Below are positions 1-9,059 of a stretch of 64,000 nucleotides of DNA, in pieces. Under the pieces are notes generated by a model. The model was not told where the DNA came from, made no database searches, and saw only the letters and a program-made list of their open reading frames with translations. Both the position numbers and the translations under genes were made by a program. Every line of letters starts with the position of its first letter. The first letter of the stretch is position 1. Location: assembly GCA_964428015.1 (NCBI GenBank), contig CAYRWR010000001.1, positions 62,001 through 126,000 on the forward strand. Reading direction: 5' to 3'. Origin of the DNA: CAYRWR01 sp964428015 (lineage in GTDB: Bacteria; Spirochaetota; Brevinematia; Brevinematales; CAYRWR01).

Positions 1-634
1 GGAAACTGATCCCGGCACAATAAGACAGACCGAAGTCTCTGATGAGCAGGGGGGTCAACGCCGGCCGGGGAGGTACTATTGAGTGACCCCACTTCTTAAG
101 CCAGGGATAAGCATCTCCGCTGGAACCGGTCAGGGCATAGGACATCCCCCCTGTGGCAATTACCAGCCTATGGCTCTGGTAATGCTTTCCACGGGAGGAC
201 ACTTTAAAAATACCTTCGCTATAATCCAGGGATTCTACCCCGCTATTATATTGTAAAGTAATATTCCCGGGGATACTATCCAGCAGGACCTGCAGGACAT
301 CCTCAGCCCTGTCACTGGCGGGGAGCACCCTCCCTTCTTCATCAGTTATAAGAGCAAGTCCGCGAGTTTCAAACCATTCCCGGGTTCTTTCCGGAGAGAA
401 CTGGAACAGAGCCGGTTTGACCTGGCGGTTTTTGTCCCCATAGTGCTGAATGATTTCTGATGGCTGAGTTTGATGCGTCAGGTTGCAATGTCCGCCTCCG
501 GTGAGGAGCAGTTTTCTTCCGGCCTGTTCGTTCTTCTCCAGGATCAGGACTTGATCCTGGAGATCTGCCAGGTGCGCCGCGCAAAACAATCCGGCCGGAC
601 CGGCACCCACAATTATCGTGTGATAAGGCGTCAT
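1..634 (-). CDS. BaiN/HI0933-family FAD flavoprotein (3' part cut by window edge)
   Basis: The reverse strand is open from an ATG at 634 to the window edge, so the C-terminus is missing; about 211 residues are visible. The N-terminus starts MTPYHTIIVGAGPAGLFCA, a GxGxxG dinucleotide-binding fold for FAD. It is followed by an acidic end of the second strand (LILEKN) and the family signature GRKLLLTGGGHCNLTH near residues 38-53, seen in the HI0933/YhiN/BaiN group of NAD(P)/FAD-dependent oxidoreductases. A later VIATGG motif fits the FAD domain. Characterised members reduce enone-type substrates or have unknown substrates, so the reaction here is not assigned. It lies 1 bp downstream of the lipoprotein gene on the same strand, so the two are probably co-transcribed. 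Confidence 0.88.
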   Translation of the reverse strand, partial: MTPYHTIIVGAGPAGLFCAAHLADLQDQVLILEKNEQAGRKLLLTGGGHCNLTHQTQPSEIIQHYGDKNRQVKPALFQFSPERTREWFETRGLALITDEEGRVLPASDRAEDVLQVLLDSIPGNITLQYNSGVESLDYSEGIFKVSSRGKHYQSHRLVIATGGMSYALTGSSGDAYPWLKKWGHSIVPPRPALTPLLIRDFGLSYCAGISF

Positions 635-635
635 A

Positions 636-1136
636 TTATTCCCGTACCGGAGACAGAGATAGTTTTTGTATTACCTGCACAGCTTTTCCGTGGACTCTGT
701 TATTTTTTGTCCTCTGCTCCAAGGACCTGACTTCCGGAAGCAGGGTGTTCACCAGGTCTTCCTGATCCAGGGTGCCAAATGAGGCGGATTGGATGAGTTT
801 TTCGTAATCAGAAAATAATTGAAGCAATTCCAGGGAATCTAAAACCATCTTTTTGTCAGTACCCTTCAACCTGGCTAATAGGATTGCCTGGATCGCAGGG
901 ATATGCCTGTGGTAGGTTTCTATAGCATCAGTAGTCACTCCGTTTTCCTGTACAAATCGGAAATATTCTTTTAAGGCTGAATCACTTTTTGCGGAAATAG
1001 GCTGAAAAGACCGCATCCTGATAAGTAAGGTCAGGTCATTCTGACTGATAGCTGTCTCCAGATCATCCTGGCTGAATTCCGGCTGACAAGCCAAAAGTGC
1101 CAGGAATAGCCCTAAAACTAATATTCTCTGATTCAT
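636..1136 (-). CDS. putative lipoprotein, unknown function
   Basis: The protein is a predicted lipoprotein of 166 residues. The start at 1136 is chosen because AAAGGGG lies 5-7 nt upstream; an ATG 15 nt further up has a weaker site. The N-terminus has a short charged region, a hydrophobic stretch and a lipobox LALLAC with Cys17 as the lipidated residue. The remainder is helical, charged and soluble-looking with no recognised domain. It is the upstream partner of the flavoprotein gene (1-bp gap), and the two probably form one transcript. Function is unknown. Confidence 0.75.
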   Translation of the reverse strand: MNQRILVLGLFLALLACQPEFSQDDLETAISQNDLTLLIRMRSFQPISAKSDSALKEYFRFVQENGVTTDAIETYHRHIPAIQAILLARLKGTDKKMVLDSLELLQLFSDYEKLIQSASFGTLDQEDLVNTLLPEVRSLEQRTKNNRVHGKAVQVIQKLSLSPVRE

Positions 1137-1321
1137 ATGAACCCCTTTCATAATCCTTTAGAATATATTAAACCTGGATTTACTTCAATTATTACATAAG
1201 ACCTGCCTGAAAAACTGAATAATTAAAAATTGTGGTGCCTCTATACCGGTGTGCTGTTTACAGATACTGATAATAACACTGGGAATTATACAAAAAACTG
1301 TTAAAATGACCCATTATTGAT

Positions 1322-1350
1322 TTGACAGCACTGTACTTTAATGGTAAAAT
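1322..1350 (+). promoter_or_regulatory. sigma-70 type promoter of the Ig-repeat/PorV operon
   Basis: TTGACA at 1322-1327 and TAAAAT at 1345-1350 are separated by exactly 17 bp. The predicted transcription start, near 1357, falls inside the palindrome at 1353-1368. Confidence 0.75.
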
Positions 1351-1352
1351 TA

Positions 1353-1368
1353 CTGTAAGCGCTTACAG
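1353..1368. promoter_or_regulatory. LacI-family-type operator
   Basis: CTGTAAGCGCTTACAG is a perfect 16-bp palindrome with the central CG typical of LacI/GalR-family operators. It begins 2 bp after the -10 box, so a bound repressor would block initiation. LacI-family regulators usually sense sugars. The regulator gene is not in the window. Confidence 0.65.
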
Positions 1369-1444
1369 GGGTGTGGGCGCCTGATTTAAGAATAAAGATC
1401 ATGTATCATCCGGTCAGGCTTGTGATTTTGTGTTGGAGGGACAT

Positions 1445-4400
1445 ATGAAAAAGGGTATTCTGGCTATGGCATTGTCCATGGCCCTGTTCTCGCACGCATT
1501 AGCTATCACCGGGAGCTTCACTCCCCTTATCGACGGCACCAAGGACGCAGGCTGGGGATCCACGCCGGATTCTACCAGTGCCTCCGGATTTGACGGAAAT
1601 CCTGCCACTGATCTCTATATCACGGATGATCCCACTTATCTGTATATTTTGTACAAATACGCTGGGGATGTGAATAATACGGACAGTTTATCATCTCATT
1701 GTGTAATCGTGATTGACTCCACAAATTCCTATGGTGCAGGGGCTGATCCCTGGGGAGTATCCGGGACTACATTTTCCAGCAGTATCAAACCTGATTTCGC
1801 GGTACGCAGCTACTATAATGTACAAGGTGGAGCCAAGGACGTCCAGTTTACGAAATGGAATGGAACGTCCTGGAGCGGCGGCGGCGCCATGAGTGAAGAG
1901 GACCATGCTGAGACTATCGGCTCCTGGGCTGAAGTACGTATCCCCCTGACCACTCTGAAGATAAAGACAGGCGACAGTATCAATCTGGCTCAGTACTGGC
2001 GTTATGATCAGAACAAAGCCGGCTATAGTGATGCCGTGCCCTGGAATACCGGTGCCTCTTCAACCTCAAGCACTGGAAGCACCATCTCCACATTTTACAC
2101 CTATACCATACAGGCGGACAATGTGCTGCCTGTGATCACAGCGACCAATCCCGGACATACCGCTACCGGTCTGCCTCGGAATGCCAACATTAATTTCCAG
2201 GTCACTGACAACAAATCTATCTCTCCTGCCTCCTTCACGGTAATGGTGGAAGGTAACCTGGCACTCACCAATGGGTCCAGCCAGTCTGGCTATGCTGTTT
2301 CTATCACAACCAATACCGCCAGCAAAGACTATTCTGTGGTCATCAATCCCGATGCGGATTTTGATTACCTGCAGGTGGTAAATGTCAGCATCAGTGTCAA
2401 AGATGCCTCCGGAAACACTTCTGAAAAAACCTACTATTTCACTATTGCACCCGACACTACTAAACCGGTGCTGAATAATTTCAATCCCGGAGTGAACGCA
2501 ACCGGTATCTCCCGCAACGCGGTAGTGCAGTTTCAGGTACATGACGATGCCCAGGTCAGTCAGAACAGCATCTGGGTAAAGATTAACGGTGTTTTGGCTT
2601 ATTCCAATCTGGCCACCATGAACGGCTTCTCCAATTCTGTGACCACCCTGGGAGATGGCTTCGGCTATAGCTTGACAGCGCCGGCTTTATACAATTTTGA
2701 AAGCACCATTCCTGTCATTCTCTATGCCAAAGACCAGGCCGGTAATACCAGCAGCACCAACTATTCCTTTACCATCACAGCTGACAATATCGCGCCCACT
2801 TTTGCCAATGCGTCACCCCAGTCCGGCGCGGTGAATCAGGCACCAGGAATCAACATCAGTTTCCAGCTGGATGATAATATCGCGGTTGTATCCAACCAGA
2901 TACAGGTGAGGATAGGCTCGGTCTACCTCATCCAGAATGGAGCGTTCCAGAGCGGGTATAGCGGCAATATCACTGGAAATGGAAACGGTTATGATATTCT
3001 CATCAACCCAGCCGTTGATTTCGGTTATTCCTCCAATGTGATAGTAAGCGTCACTGCCAAAGACGCACGGAATAACACCCTCAATACCAACTGGAGCTTT
3101 ACTATCAAAAACGATGATGTTGCTCCCACCATAGCCAATCGCACCCCTGCCCCGGGCGCAAGCGGGCAGCTACGCAATGTCACCACCCGATTCTACCTCA
3201 ATGATGACACCCATGTCAGTCTTAGTACCATTGACGTCAAGATAAACGGATCGGATGCGATAAAAGATGGAAATCAGCAAAGCGGGTATACTACATCCAT
3301 CGTATCCAGCAACAAAGGCTACTGGGTAACTGTGAACCAGAACGCGCTGTATGACTATGAACAGGCGGTCTCCGTCTATGTCTACTGTGAAGACAACAGC
3401 GCCAATCCCCTGTCTACCTCTTATTCCTACTCCATAAAAAGCGACAGTGTAGCACCTACCCTGTCCGCCATAGACCCGGTAAACAACCAGACTGGTGTGA
3501 ACAAAGATAAGATCATCACTCTGACCCTGAGTGACGACGCCAGTCTCAATAACAGCTCCGTGGTCATCAAACTGAACGGCAGCCTGGTATTGTCCAATGG
3601 GACCTTCAGCGCTCCCTATGCCGGTCCGCTCAGCTCCATGGCCGGCAGCGGCAGTAGTATCAATATTTCCATTGACGCTCTGTCATCCTTCAACTACCGC
3701 AGTACCAATATCCTGAATATAACAGCCCGGGATAGCAAAACCAATCAGCTCACCACCAATATTACCTTTATAGTACAGGCTGATAATATCAATCCCACTA
3801 TTGTAAACAAGACTCCTCAGGGCAGTGGTCAGCTCAAAACCACCGATATCCTGTTCGGGCTGAGAGACAATATCGGTATCAAGGCATCCAGTCTGATTAT
3901 AAACTTTACCGTCACCCCGGATGGAGGCAGCGCCTCACTCCATAAAGTCTACACCAACAGCGCCGCCCAGCTGGGATACGGGGTCACACTCACTCCCGAC
4001 GGCAGCGGCGGCTATGATATCAGTATCAATCCTGTCAGTGATTTTAACTACCTGGATTATGTACAGGTAGACGTCTCTGCTACAGACCTGGAGGGAAATC
4101 CCGTATCCGGCTCCTGGAACTTCAGTATTCAGGGAGGTGATACCACCGCCCCCGTAATCAGCCGTCAGAGTCCCGCTCCCGGTAGTATCAATATTGAACC
4201 GGATGCTATGATCTATTTTGAAACCTCAGATGATACTGAAGTGCTTTCCAATAGTATACAGGTGATACTGGTGTTCCCCGGATACGTCACTAACCGGGCG
4301 GTGAGTAACGGCATCTTTGTGGCGCCCTTTAACGGTGCCCAAAGCCGGATTACTACCAATGTCAATCACGGTTATGATGTCAATATCGACTATATCACTG

Positions 4401-5122
4401 ACTTCGGCTTTTTGTCTGACTATAGAGTCATAGTGACAGTGGAGGATAACGGCCTCAACACCAATTCTTCCACCTGGAATTTTACCATCCGCCCCCCTGA
4501 CACCACTATACCTGTAATCACTGCTATAGTACCCTCTGATGGTACAACGGATGTCCCCATTGCGTCATCAATCAGTTTTGTGATTCAGGACAATTACGGT
4601 ATACGCTCCAATGAGATTCAGGTACTGCTCAATAATGCTCCTGTTATTACCAACGGTGTCTTTCTACCAGGATACCAGGGGCCCGGTTCCAGTATCCTGG
4701 CTAACGCCGCGCATGGTTTTAATGTGATCATCGATCCTGAATCCGACTTTACGTATGGTACCACCCTGACCCTGGATATTACCGCGGTGGATACTTCGGG
4801 TAATACTGCCAGCTCACAGAGTAGTTTCTCCCTGCAGGATCTGGAAGTAGCCTCTGCCCGCACCTCAGTGATCGATCCCGCCCGCGGTACCTCTTCTGTG
4901 GATATCAAGGTCAACCGGACCGGTTACGCGGAAGTATTTATCTACAATATCCGTGGGGAACAGGTAGGACATATTCCGCAAAGTTATTATAATATCGGAG
5001 ACTCTATACAGTGGGATGGGATCCTGGAAGGCAGCGGAGTCATGGTAGGCAGCGGCTGGTATTTTATCAAAGTCACCGGCTCTGATATAAATGCCGTGGT
5101 CAAAGTCCTGGTTATCCGGTAA
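1445..5122 (+). CDS. giant secreted CBM9-like/Ig-repeat protein with FlgD-like C-terminus
   Basis: This 1225-residue exported protein starts at the ATG at 1445, which has GGAGGG at 1435-1440. A signal peptide (MKKGILAMALSMALFSHALA) is followed by a region of about 200 residues that resembles CBM9/DOMON-type carbohydrate-binding domains (LYITDDPTYLYILYKY, later EVRIPL). Eight tandem Ig-like repeats of about 110 residues start near residues 225, 337, 447, 557, 667, 780, 899 and 1019. Each opens with D-x-x-x-P and contains V-x-x-NG, INP-x-x-DF-x-Y and N-x-x-x-F-x-I elements. The last 85 or so residues resemble the FlgD Ig-like/T9SS-type C-terminal domain (VFIYNIRGE...GWYFIKV). It is probably a surface protein that binds a polysaccharide or adheres. 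The downstream PorV-like gene is in the same operon. Confidence 0.82.
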   Translation: MKKGILAMALSMALFSHALAITGSFTPLIDGTKDAGWGSTPDSTSASGFDGNPATDLYITDDPTYLYILYKYAGDVNNTDSLSSHCVIVIDSTNSYGAGADPWGVSGTTFSSSIKPDFAVRSYYNVQGGAKDVQFTKWNGTSWSGGGAMSEEDHAETIGSWAEVRIPLTTLKIKTGDSINLAQYWRYDQNKAGYSDAVPWNTGASSTSSTGSTISTFYTYTIQADNVLPVITATNPGHTATGLPRNANINFQVTDNKSISPASFTVMVEGNLALTNGSSQSGYAVSITTNTASKDYSVVINPDADFDYLQVVNVSISVKDASGNTSEKTYYFTIAPDTTKPVLNNFNPGVNATGISRNAVVQFQVHDDAQVSQNSIWVKINGVLAYSNLATMNGFSNSVTTLGDGFGYSLTAPALYNFESTIPVILYAKDQAGNTSSTNYSFTITADNIAPTFANASPQSGAVNQAPGINISFQLDDNIAVVSNQIQVRIGSVYLIQNGAFQSGYSGNITGNGNGYDILINPAVDFGYSSNVIVSVTAKDARNNTLNTNWSFTIKNDDVAPTIANRTPAPGASGQLRNVTTRFYLNDDTHVSLSTIDVKINGSDAIKDGNQQSGYTTSIVSSNKGYWVTVNQNALYDYEQAVSVYVYCEDNSANPLSTSYSYSIKSDSVAPTLSAIDPVNNQTGVNKDKIITLTLSDDASLNNSSVVIKLNGSLVLSNGTFSAPYAGPLSSMAGSGSSINISIDALSSFNYRSTNILNITARDSKTNQLTTNITFIVQADNINPTIVNKTPQGSGQLKTTDILFGLRDNIGIKASSLIINFTVTPDGGSASLHKVYTNSAAQLGYGVTLTPDGSGGYDISINPVSDFNYLDYVQVDVSATDLEGNPVSGSWNFSIQGGDTTAPVISRQSPAPGSINIEPDAMIYFETSDDTEVLSNSIQVILVFPGYVTNRAVSNGIFVAPFNGAQSRITTNVNHGYDVNIDYITDFGFLSDYRVIVTVEDNGLNTNSSTWNFTIRPPDTTIPVITAIVPSDGTTDVPIASSISFVIQDNYGIRSNEIQVLLNNAPVITNGVFLPGYQGPGSSILANAAHGFNVIIDPESDFTYGTTLTLDITAVDTSGNTASSQSSFSLQDLEVASARTSVIDPARGTSSVDIKVNRTGYAEVFIYNIRGEQVGHIPQSYYNIGDSIQWDGILEGSGVMVGSGWYFIKVTGSDINAVVKVLVIR

Positions 5123-5134
5123 AGGAGAGACAAC

Positions 5135-6142
5135 ATGAAAAAAATATTATTTATATCTTTTATACTTTTGTGTAACAGTATCCTCAGAGCGGCAGACTAT
5201 GGCCTGACCAGCTATCCGGTACTGATGATCGATAGCTACTCCGCGCGCAGCAGAGCCCTGGCAAATTCTACCGTGAGTCATAACGGGGACATTAATGATC
5301 TGATGTATAACCCCGCCAGTATTGCCACTCTGCAGAAAATCGTGGTGGCGGGGCACAGTCTAAGCTGGCTGTTTGATACCTCCTTCAATAACGTTATCTT
5401 CGGTATGCCTCTTCCCACCCCTGGACGCCAGGCAGGAGTGGTGGCCCTGAGTTTTGTCATGATGGGGACTCCTGCTTTTGACCTGTCCATAAACGGCTCC
5501 ACTCTGCAGGAATTCGCGGCAAGCGACTTTTCCCTGGGACTGACCTATGCCAACAATATTTTCAATCCCTTCAGTGTTGCTCTGGCTAAAAATATCCATA
5601 TTCAGGCAGGACTGACAGTCAAGTACGTCCAGACTGTACTGGCTGACTACCGGGCCAACATGCTGGCTCTGGATGCCGGCCTGCTCTACGGAGTACGTCT
5701 GCCCAATCTTACCACGGTATTCAAGGCCCGGGAAGAAGGTACACCCGACACCTTTTTTGCCGGTTTTTCCTTCCGCAATCTGGCCATACCCCTCCAGAAT
5801 CGCATAGGGACAACGGAACTATCCACACCCTGGTACTTTGACTTTGGCTTGTCCTATATGGTCTTCGGAGATATACGTCATGTATTTCTCCTGTCCACCG
5901 CTCTGGAAGTGCCCAGCGATAACAGCCTGTTTTATAATGCAGGCCTGGAATACAGCTATAAGAACACTATCTTTCTGCGGGGCGGCTACAAGGTACTGGG
6001 CCGTCAGGGAGAAGGCCTGTCTCTGGGGGTAGGATTGAACTTTGAGATCGCGGATCATCTGGCCTTTAAAGTTGACTATGCCATGGATATCCTGGCAGGC
6101 TGGGATGCCCGTGATACCTTCAGCGTGAGCATCCTGTTTTAG
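5135..6142 (+). CDS. PorV/PorQ-like (UPF0164-type) outer-membrane barrel protein
   Basis: 335 residues with a signal peptide (about 19 residues, cleavage after LRA). The mature N-terminus carries the family pattern of PorV/PorQ and spirochaete UPF0164 proteins: SARSRALANSTVS followed by DINDLMYNPASIA. Alternating amphipathic strands follow to a C-terminal aromatic residue (SVSILF), as expected for a FadL-type outer-membrane beta-barrel. AAAGGAGAG precedes the ATG. The gene begins 12 bp after the Ig-repeat gene, so the two are co-transcribed. In type IX secretion PorV shuttles cargo that bears a C-terminal domain, so the upstream protein with its FlgD-like tail is an obvious candidate partner. 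That link is an inference. Confidence 0.75.
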   Translation: MKKILFISFILLCNSILRAADYGLTSYPVLMIDSYSARSRALANSTVSHNGDINDLMYNPASIATLQKIVVAGHSLSWLFDTSFNNVIFGMPLPTPGRQAGVVALSFVMMGTPAFDLSINGSTLQEFAASDFSLGLTYANNIFNPFSVALAKNIHIQAGLTVKYVQTVLADYRANMLALDAGLLYGVRLPNLTTVFKAREEGTPDTFFAGFSFRNLAIPLQNRIGTTELSTPWYFDFGLSYMVFGDIRHVFLLSTALEVPSDNSLFYNAGLEYSYKNTIFLRGGYKVLGRQGEGLSLGVGLNFEIADHLAFKVDYAMDILAGWDARDTFSVSILF

Positions 6143-6160
6143 ACAAATAGTTACTATCAG

Positions 6161-6188
6161 CCCCCCGGAAATCACCCGGGGGGTTTTT
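6161..6188 (+). terminator. rho-independent terminator after the PorV-like gene
   Basis: CCCCCCGG (6161-6168) pairs with CCGGGGGG (6176-6183) around a 7-nt loop and is followed by five T residues. It lies 19 bp after the stop codon. Confidence 0.9.
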
Positions 6189-6505
6189 AATGCACAGGGA
6201 CCGTAGTCCGTTCTGAATCCGGTTTCCCTTCAGACGGCTTTACCAGAACGGCATGAATACTAAGGGATAAGCAGTACTGATGTCTCCTGCTCTCACCCGC
6301 TGTGCCGCATTCAGGCGAGAGCCCCTACCGCCGCCCCGGCACAAAACATAATCTGCAGACGCGGCCCTGCTGAAGGGACGTCGTATATATTTATAGGAGG
6401 AAAAACCAGGGAAAGCTGACCTCTTATCTGATATTTTTTAAGGTTTTGGATTTTTCAGGGGAGAAAAGGTATAATGTACCAGCTTTTTCCTGAGGAGTAC
6501 AAAAC
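6189..6505. other. non-coding stretch upstream of the ketopantoate reductase gene
   Basis: There is no convincing ORF. The middle part (about 6210-6385) is richer in G+C than a normal spacer and can form a hairpin in which GCTCT at 6289 pairs with AGAGC at 6318. It includes a segment (6272-6298) resembling two short stretches in the 38.4-38.8 kb intergenic region. The last 80 bp carry the promoter of the next gene. Confidence 0.45.
6446..6475 (+). promoter_or_regulatory. probable promoter of the ketopantoate reductase family gene
   Basis: A perfect TATAAT lies at 6470-6475 with a weak -35 (TTGGAT, 6446-6451) 18 bp upstream. The start codon is 31 bp downstream with GAGGAG in front. Confidence 0.5.
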
Positions 6506-7450
6506 ATGCAGCTGAAAGTACTGGTGATCGGCGCGGGAGCTATCGGAGCCTACTACGGAGGGCGGCTGGCACAGGCTGGTGCCCGGGTCTCGGTGCTTGC
6601 CCGTTCTGATTTTGACACAGTAAAAAAGCAGGGTTATGCCGTCACATCAGTGGACGGGGATTTTCACTTCCAGCCGGAAGCGGTATATGCGTTTCCAGCC
6701 CAGGCCGGTAATGATTATGATCTGATCCTGGTGGGACTGAAGGTACTGCCCGAGATAGATACCGTGCATCTGCTCCAGCCTCTGGTACGACCCGGCAGCG
6801 CTATCCTGCTGCTCCAGAACGGGATCAATATCGAACAGGAAATCGTCCAGGCTTTTCCGGAACAGGAAATACTCAGCGGGTTGGCCTTTGTGTGCGTGAC
6901 CCGCACCTCGCCCGGAAAAATATATCATCAGGACTATGGACACCTGGCTATCGGAAACTATCTGGCTCACCCCACTGCATTGACCCGCGGGCTCAGTGAA
7001 CTATGGGAAAGCGCCGGAGTCAAATGCCGTGTGGAAGAAGACACTCAGGCTGCCCGCTGGAAAAAGCTGTGCTGGAATGCCCCCTATAACCCCCTCTCTG
7101 TGATCGGAGGCGGTATCAATACAGCACAGATCATGGGTTATGCTCCCATGGCCGCTCTGGTCAAAGAAATCATGGAGGAAGTCAGAGCCCTCAGCATAGC
7201 TGACGGACATGGCTTTGACCCTGAGTATATCGAAGGTCAGCTCCAGACTACTCTCAAAATGACTCCCTATAAGCCCTCCATGCTGCTGGACTATGAAGCC
7301 CGGCGTCCCATGGAAGTAGAAGCCATCCTGGGCAATGCCCTCAAAGTCGCAGACAGACTGGGAGTACCGGTACCTCATCTCCGGACCGTCTATGCTATCC
7401 TCAGCCTCATGGATAAAAACAACCTCACCAGCCGGGAACGTCCAGTCTGA
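6506..7450 (+). CDS. ketopantoate reductase family (PanE/ApbA) protein
   Basis: 314 residues, the usual length for 2-dehydropantoate 2-reductase, which uses NADPH to make pantoate for coenzyme A. The N-terminus has the Rossmann signature VIGAGAIGAYYGGRLAQAG. The middle has the family pattern LILVGLKV, LLLQNGINIEQ and the conserved KKLCWNAPYNPLS, with the catalytic-type Lys and Asn. The C-terminal part has PSMLLDYEARRPMEVEAILGN, the substrate-site region with Ser and Glu. No other pantothenate genes are adjacent, so it could be a paralogue acting on another 2-keto acid. GAGGAG precedes the ATG. It is monocistronic. Confidence 0.85.
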   Translation: MQLKVLVIGAGAIGAYYGGRLAQAGARVSVLARSDFDTVKKQGYAVTSVDGDFHFQPEAVYAFPAQAGNDYDLILVGLKVLPEIDTVHLLQPLVRPGSAILLLQNGINIEQEIVQAFPEQEILSGLAFVCVTRTSPGKIYHQDYGHLAIGNYLAHPTALTRGLSELWESAGVKCRVEEDTQAARWKKLCWNAPYNPLSVIGGGINTAQIMGYAPMAALVKEIMEEVRALSIADGHGFDPEYIEGQLQTTLKMTPYKPSMLLDYEARRPMEVEAILGNALKVADRLGVPVPHLRTVYAILSLMDKNNLTSRERPV

Positions 7451-7548
7451 TCTTACTCTGTTTTTATATCAGCAAAAACTTGGCTTTTTTGTTTTCCTTT
7501 GGTATCTTATTTAATAGTATTTAAGTAGGATTACAGAGGAGAAGTAAT

Positions 7549-8292
7549 ATGAAAAAAATTATTGTCCTGTCAGCCCTGATTCTGAGCGGGGTAACGGCTT
7601 TGTTTGGAAAAGAAGTACTCACACCGGTGAAATGGACCCTGGGCGAAGTGACCTTTGCCGGGGAATATGCCAAGGGCAGGCCGGGTATGCCGGGTATCAT
7701 AATCTTTCACCAATGGATGGGGCTCTCAGCTCATGAAAAAGATGTAGCTGAGCGTCTACATAAACTGGGCTATACCGTGCTGGCAGCTGATGTCTACGGG
7801 GAGAATAACCGGCCCCAGAATACGGACCAGGCTAAAACCCTGGCTATGGGTTTTTACCAGGACCGTCAGAAATTACGAGACTATGCCAATGCCGCGGTGA
7901 CTAAGTTTAAAAGCCTTTCCGGTCTGCCGGGTAGTCAAATCTTCGCCATCGGTTATTGTTTCGGAGGGACCACCGTACTGGAACTGGGACGGTCCGGGAC
8001 TCAGCTTAAGGGCCTGGTAAGTTTCCACGGCGGCTTGTCTAATCCTACCCCGGCAGATGATGCTAATATCCAGGGTAAGGTGCTGATCCTGCATGGCGCC
8101 AATGACCAGGCCGTGCCCCTGTCGGACCTGACAGCCCTGATGGAAAGCCTCAAGTCCAACCACAAGGACTGGAGCGTGCATATTTTTGCCGATGCCGTGC
8201 ATGGATTTACCCACCGTTTTAATCCCCAGGTTTACAATGCACAGGCCGATAAACGCTCCTGGGAGATCTTTTTAGACTTTCTCAAAGAATAG
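7549..8292 (+). CDS. exported dienelactone hydrolase family protein
   Basis: 247-residue alpha/beta-hydrolase with a signal peptide (MKKIIVLSALILSGVTALFG). The dienelactone hydrolase triad is visible: Cys137 in GYCFGG, Asp186 in HGANDQAVP and His218 in DAVHGFTH. The conserved GIIIFHQWMG and AADVYG strands also match. DLH-family members hydrolyse lactones or esters; the substrate here is unknown. Export places the enzyme in the periplasm, which is less common for the family. AGAGGAG precedes the ATG. The gene stands alone. Confidence 0.88.
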   Translation: MKKIIVLSALILSGVTALFGKEVLTPVKWTLGEVTFAGEYAKGRPGMPGIIIFHQWMGLSAHEKDVAERLHKLGYTVLAADVYGENNRPQNTDQAKTLAMGFYQDRQKLRDYANAAVTKFKSLSGLPGSQIFAIGYCFGGTTVLELGRSGTQLKGLVSFHGGLSNPTPADDANIQGKVLILHGANDQAVPLSDLTALMESLKSNHKDWSVHIFADAVHGFTHRFNPQVYNAQADKRSWEIFLDFLKE

Positions 8293-8363
8293 TCCATAGA
8301 AACATGTCAGGCATTGGGAAAGGTGCTATTTTTTAATGTGTCTTTTTTATATGGGAAAAACCA

Positions 8364-8975
8364 TTAATTAGTATTCATCAAAACAGTCATTCCCAATAAA
8401 GCCTTTATATAAGCGTCATCCCAGTGCTGAATTCCGGATAGTTTGCACTCCAGGGACCAGCGATAGGCAGTCTTCCAGCCAGGACTGAGCACTGCTCCCC
8501 AGTCAATACCCCATCCGGCATTGAAAGAAGGTTTCCAGCCCCGGACGAAGAAATCCATCTCCAGCGGAAAATAAAATGCCATCTTTTCACTCCCCACCCG
8601 GGGTATTAGCCCTACTTGCAGTGAGGTCACCTGATCATTGAGAACACCTAAATTCAGGGATAAGAGTGAATTTAATTGAAAGTCATTTGTCTGAAATTGA
8701 AATGATTTCACTACAAAAAAACGGAAGATAGTAGGTATTATCTGCACAGATATACCCAGGTTAAACCCATGGGCGGAACCGCTACGATAGCCCACATCCA
8801 GACTGGGTAGTGTGGGCATATCATGAGGAATCACAGAAGATTTATTGACCGGTATAACCACCCCAAGTGTGAGGTCGAGGGCTTTTTCACCTGGTTTCAG
8901 GATATATCTCCCCGGGGAAAGCGCGCAGCCTGTGAGCACAATAAATAGAACAAGAAGTGAAATTTTTATTCTCAT
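8364..8975 (-). CDS. putative outer-membrane-associated lipoprotein
   Basis: 203 residues with lipobox LTGC (Cys17). After the lipobox the sequence alternates short hydrophobic and aromatic strands separated by turns, as in small beta-barrel or lipocalin-like envelope proteins. No known family is recognised. It lies downstream of glnK on the same strand but is separated from it by a clear terminator, so it is probably transcribed on its own from a promoter overlapping that region. Confidence 0.6.
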   Translation of the reverse strand: MRIKISLLVLFIVLTGCALSPGRYILKPGEKALDLTLGVVIPVNKSSVIPHDMPTLPSLDVGYRSGSAHGFNLGISVQIIPTIFRFFVVKSFQFQTNDFQLNSLLSLNLGVLNDQVTSLQVGLIPRVGSEKMAFYFPLEMDFFVRGWKPSFNAGWGIDWGAVLSPGWKTAYRWSLECKLSGIQHWDDAYIKALLGMTVLMNTN

Positions 8976-9008
8976 GGAATAACCCTAACATAAATCAAGC
9001 GAAAACCC

Positions 9009-9044
9009 AAAAAAACAGGCCATCTGAAATCAGATGGCCTGTTT
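9009..9044 (-). terminator. rho-independent terminator of the amt-glnK operon
   Basis: A 14-bp perfect stem (9013-9026 with 9031-9044) and a 4-nt loop; on the minus strand it is followed by a run of seven T. It lies 16 bp after the glnK stop. Confidence 0.92.
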
Positions 9045-9059
9045 AACTGAATATTAGTC

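Larger units (their letters stand above)
1137..1444. other. intergenic region with promoter and operator
   Basis: Divergent intergenic region of about 300 bp. The left two-thirds are AT-rich with no ORF or clear structure. The right part holds the strong promoter and palindromic operator of the Ig-repeat gene, annotated separately, and an untranslated leader of about 85 nt. Confidence 0.6.

Noticed and set aside
2066..2542. Long antisense reading frame inside the Ig-repeat gene.
   Set aside because: It mirrors the codon pattern of the real gene, has no ribosome site and no protein-like features.
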